Shown here piece after piece: positions 27,559-29,745 of a DNA stretch of 29,745 bases; the stretch's first letter is position 1, and each line of letters begins with the position of its first letter. The position numbers and the translations under genes are program-made. Under the pieces are notes generated by a model. The model made no database searches and had not been told where the DNA came from. It was given only the letters and a program-made list of their open reading frames with translations. The DNA is from a virus, in IMG/VR virus record IMGVR_UViG_3300042938_001384, positions 1-29,745 of that record. One strand, 5' to 3'.

Positions 27559-29564
27559 CCAAAGAAGGATTCAAGTGTTACTTGTTGATTTATTGACCAT
27601 TTAATTGCTTGCAAAATATTGTCAAGTGGTTCACCAAAAGTTTTATCAAATTGCTTCTTTCGATCAATATACTTTTCAAGATTAAATTGTGAAGGAGCCT
27701 TACCAATGAATCCCATTACTGCATCTCTACCACCCATACCATATGGATTTGGAACACGAACAAATATAAATTTAATCTTGTCGTTTTCCTTAATAGGTGG
27801 AATTTCTTTATCCAAATTTATTTTCTTGACGTATGCATTGTGTAACAATGCAGCCTTAGTAGCAATCGGAGTACCGGACTTATATATGTCTGAGAAGTCA
27901 GTATATTTACTGATACCCTTAACACCCCGAGGAGATGCGATAACATCTATAGGGAGTTCCATAAATTCATCATAAAATATATTCACATACTTACGCAACT
28001 CCTCGGGGGTCTTGGTCATGATAATCATGATACAGTCTTTAAGTTTAGTACGAACAATACCGGGAGTACTGCTTCGTGCTGTCTCAAGACCCATGATCTT
28101 TAACTTGGGTTCACTGAAGCGAACACCTTCAAGATCTGTCATCAATAGTGCATATCGCTTCTTGGCAATAAACATTCCACTTGATGCAATGGCTTCACGC
28201 TTGAATGAAATCTTGTTGGTGAGACAATTAAGTTTTGTTGTCAACTCCTTCATCGTCCCAGTCAATTCCTTTTGAATATTCTTTTCACAGATATTATCAA
28301 TAAAGGTTGTGATGTCACCGATATCACTCTTGCTAGAAACCTTTGTAATAATATCTTCAAGATTCAGATAAACAGAATCTGTGTCCACGGCAATAACATA
28401 ATCCTTTGAGTCTGCATTCTTCATGACTCTATTGATATATGCATTCATCTGTTCTTCAGCAGAACGAATGATCACCTGACCCGTAACCGTAACAGCCGTT
28501 GCTAGTTCCGGAGACGAATATGTAAATGCAGGATTACCAAGACAGCCATACAAACTGTTTGCTAGAATCTTCTTAACAGACTGACGAATCTTTAACGCAG
28601 CAATTAATGGAACAAGTTTCTTGTCCTTCGATACTTCGTATTCCTTCTCCAACTTGATCATCTTCTTCTTGGCTTCCTGACGCTGGTTGAAAGTGATTTC
28701 AATCAGAGTAGGAATGAATCCCTTGACGCTATTGGAAAAAACTGATCCATTACATGCTAAGCATGCATTCTGATCTATGGCATCCTTAATCATATCTGGA
28801 ATTTCTTTACGACTACTACGCAAAAAGTCATCTGCATTCAACGATGAATTCTTGACAATACATGTCTCGGGTGAAATGTTCCAACCAATGATAATAGATG
28901 GATATAGAGATGTTGCATCGAAACTCACAACATTTTTGTATAGACCGGGAATGACATCCTTGACATACGCACCAATGAACTGTTCGTCCTTAGAATACTT
29001 TGTCTTTAGTGGAGGAACAATATTTTGTTTGGCGAGATAGTCACAGCAAATAGTTTCCCAAATACGAGTTGCGAAGAAAACGGTATCAAAGGTGATCTTG
29101 GCTTCATATGCAATCGAAACTGCAAGATCAATTAACTTTAATTTACCGTCAAGTCGCTCAACCAAGACCACATCTTGGACATTGTACTCAGCAAACTTTT
29201 GAAAGTTTTGCGTATAAAACTCACGCAACGACCCATATTCGGTATAATCCAGTTTTTGTTCATCTAGTTCTACCTTTGCTATATTATTTAGGGCGTAACT
29301 TTCTTGGTTAGTTCCAGAAAATTTCTTATATAAATCCATGTAATCCAGAATGGTGTATCCCGGAAACTCATATAGAGTATAGTCTTTACCGCCAATATTG
29401 GTAATACGCATCTTCATGAAGCCAAAGGGCATCCATGCCTGAATCTCCTTTTCTTCAAAGAAGAGTTTGGCACGACCAATGATATAGGGCATATCAAAGA
29501 GTTTGATGTTCCAGCCAGTCAGAATGTCTGCATCACATTGACGAAGAATGTCAAAGATCTTCGT
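27555..29564 (-). CDS. 43: DNA polymerase, T4 gp43-like family B (C-terminal part; gene interrupted)
   Basis: This is the replicative polymerase with 3'-5' proofreading. The open frame begins at 29564 and its first ATG is only at 29492. Exo II is LTGWNIKLFDMPYI, Exo III is FAEYNVQDVVLVERL, motif A is SFDATSLYPSII, motif B is KKILANSLYGCLGN and motif C is AVDTDSVYL. The end QVTLESFFG matches the clamp-binding end LDFLFG of T4 gp43. The 5' part of the gene lies in another frame (next entry), separated by a frameshift and a deletion of about 65 residues relative to T4. As sequenced, translation from 29492 would give 645 aa lacking Exo I. Polymerase motifs are intact. Confidence 0.93.
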   Translation of the reverse strand, partial: TKIFDILRQCDADILTGWNIKLFDMPYIIGRAKLFFEEKEIQAWMPFGFMKMRITNIGGKDYTLYEFPGYTILDYMDLYKKFSGTNQESYALNNIAKVELDEQKLDYTEYGSLREFYTQNFQKFAEYNVQDVVLVERLDGKLKLIDLAVSIAYEAKITFDTVFFATRIWETICCDYLAKQNIVPPLKTKYSKDEQFIGAYVKDVIPGLYKNVVSFDATSLYPSIIIGWNISPETCIVKNSSLNADDFLRSSRKEIPDMIKDAIDQNACLACNGSVFSNSVKGFIPTLIEITFNQRQEAKKKMIKLEKEYEVSKDKKLVPLIAALKIRQSVKKILANSLYGCLGNPAFTYSSPELATAVTVTGQVIIRSAEEQMNAYINRVMKNADSKDYVIAVDTDSVYLNLEDIITKVSSKSDIGDITTFIDNICEKNIQKELTGTMKELTTKLNCLTNKISFKREAIASSGMFIAKKRYALLMTDLEGVRFSEPKLKIMGLETARSSTPGIVRTKLKDCIMIIMTKTPEELRKYVNIFYDEFMELPIDVIASPRGVKGISKYTDFSDIYKSGTPIATKAALLHNAYVKKINLDKEIPPIKENDKIKFIFVRVPNPYGMGGRDAVMGFIGKAPSQFNLEKYIDRKKQFDKTFGEPLDNILQAIKWSINQQVTLESFFG

Positions 29565-29745
29565 TCATTGGGCGCATCAAGATTGGGAAACCCCCCTTCC
29601 GTCTCACACTCAAGGTCTAAGTAGGCTACTTTGATCTTGGAAAGATCGTATTCCACCTCAGACGGATAAGTCTCCATGATATATTGAGTGATAAAATCAG
29701 TGTTTCCATAAATTGGACAATCTTCTAGTTCTCTGTATTGATCAA
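29519..29745 (-). pseudogene. 43: N-terminal fragment of the gp43-like polymerase in a different frame
   Basis: The minus frame is open from the right edge to TGA at 29519-29521. It encodes polymerase N-domain sequence (DQYRELEDCPIYGNTDFITQ, then YDLSKIKVAYLDLECETEGG and FPNLDAPNE). KVAYLDLECE is Exo I (DxE), matching T4 VANCDIEV. Homology stops at NER near 29566, and the remaining residues are out-of-frame polymerase. The sequence resumes in the other frame at KIFDILRQCDAD. The missing stretch covers most of the region between Exo I and Exo II. The true N-terminus lies beyond the window. Confidence 0.8.

Overview
The window looks like part of the genome of a T4-superfamily tailed phage (myovirus type). 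The hallmark genes are a T4 gp43-type DNA polymerase, UvsX recombinase, gp41-type helicase, gp61-type primase, ThyX, a class II ribonucleotide reductase, two phage tRNAs and a large set of late virion genes behind T4-style late promoter motifs (ATAAATA/CTAAATA). The DNA is AT-rich. Sigma-70-like promoters (TTGACN/TATAxT) and ordinary Shine-Dalgarno sites inside operons suggest a low-GC, probably aquatic Gram-negative host. The host call is inference only; no host-specific gene is visible.

Layout. 1-1130 (minus): 5' part of a tail fibre/adhesin gene running off the left edge. 1130-4875: small genes on both strands, mostly plus, with tRNA-Tyr, one late minus gene (288 aa) and an operon that ends in an RMF-like protein and a strong bidirectional terminator. 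4901-15684 (minus): late block of large virion-type proteins (514, 185, 252, 791, 408 and 860 aa), with a small conserved gene (141 aa), a tandem-repeat DNA-binding protein and a PD-(D/E)XK nuclease between them. 15725-17062: an HNH nuclease and a FmdB-type zinc ribbon (plus) converging on a RuvC-like resolvase (minus). 17173-19958 (minus): two more late proteins sharing the N-terminus MLSFKQYLI. 19971-20080: terminator and tRNA-Asn. 20088-29745 (minus): nucleotide metabolism and replication in the order polymerase, three small proteins, uvsX, a small protein, helicase, primase, a small protein, thyX, nrdJ. The genes are packed with ATGA couplings or short overlaps.

Three things stand out. 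First, at many promoter-proximal genes the promoter sits so close to the ATG that the predicted mRNA is leaderless or nearly so. This holds for late motifs (5-10 nt before ATG) and for sigma-70-like promoters (ATG at the predicted +1). Genes inside operons carry Shine-Dalgarno sites instead. Second, a 70-aa protein matches the pattern of ribosome modulation factor, a protein known to occlude the anti-Shine-Dalgarno region. Together these suggest, as a hypothesis, translational takeover that favours leaderless phage messages. Third, about seven late proteins begin with a short helix ending in [LI]-x-E, like the capsid-targeting/cleavage signals of T4 internal head proteins. Their bodies include an HNH nuclease, a HEGQH zinc metallopeptidase motif and Gly/Ala-rich membrane-active-looking segments, so this may be a set of proteins packaged in the head and injected with the DNA.

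The polymerase gene is broken in this sequence. About 65 residues between Exo I and Exo II are missing compared with T4 and the frame shifts near 29565, which is either a real deletion or an assembly collapse. All names rest on motif recognition by eye; no database search was run.
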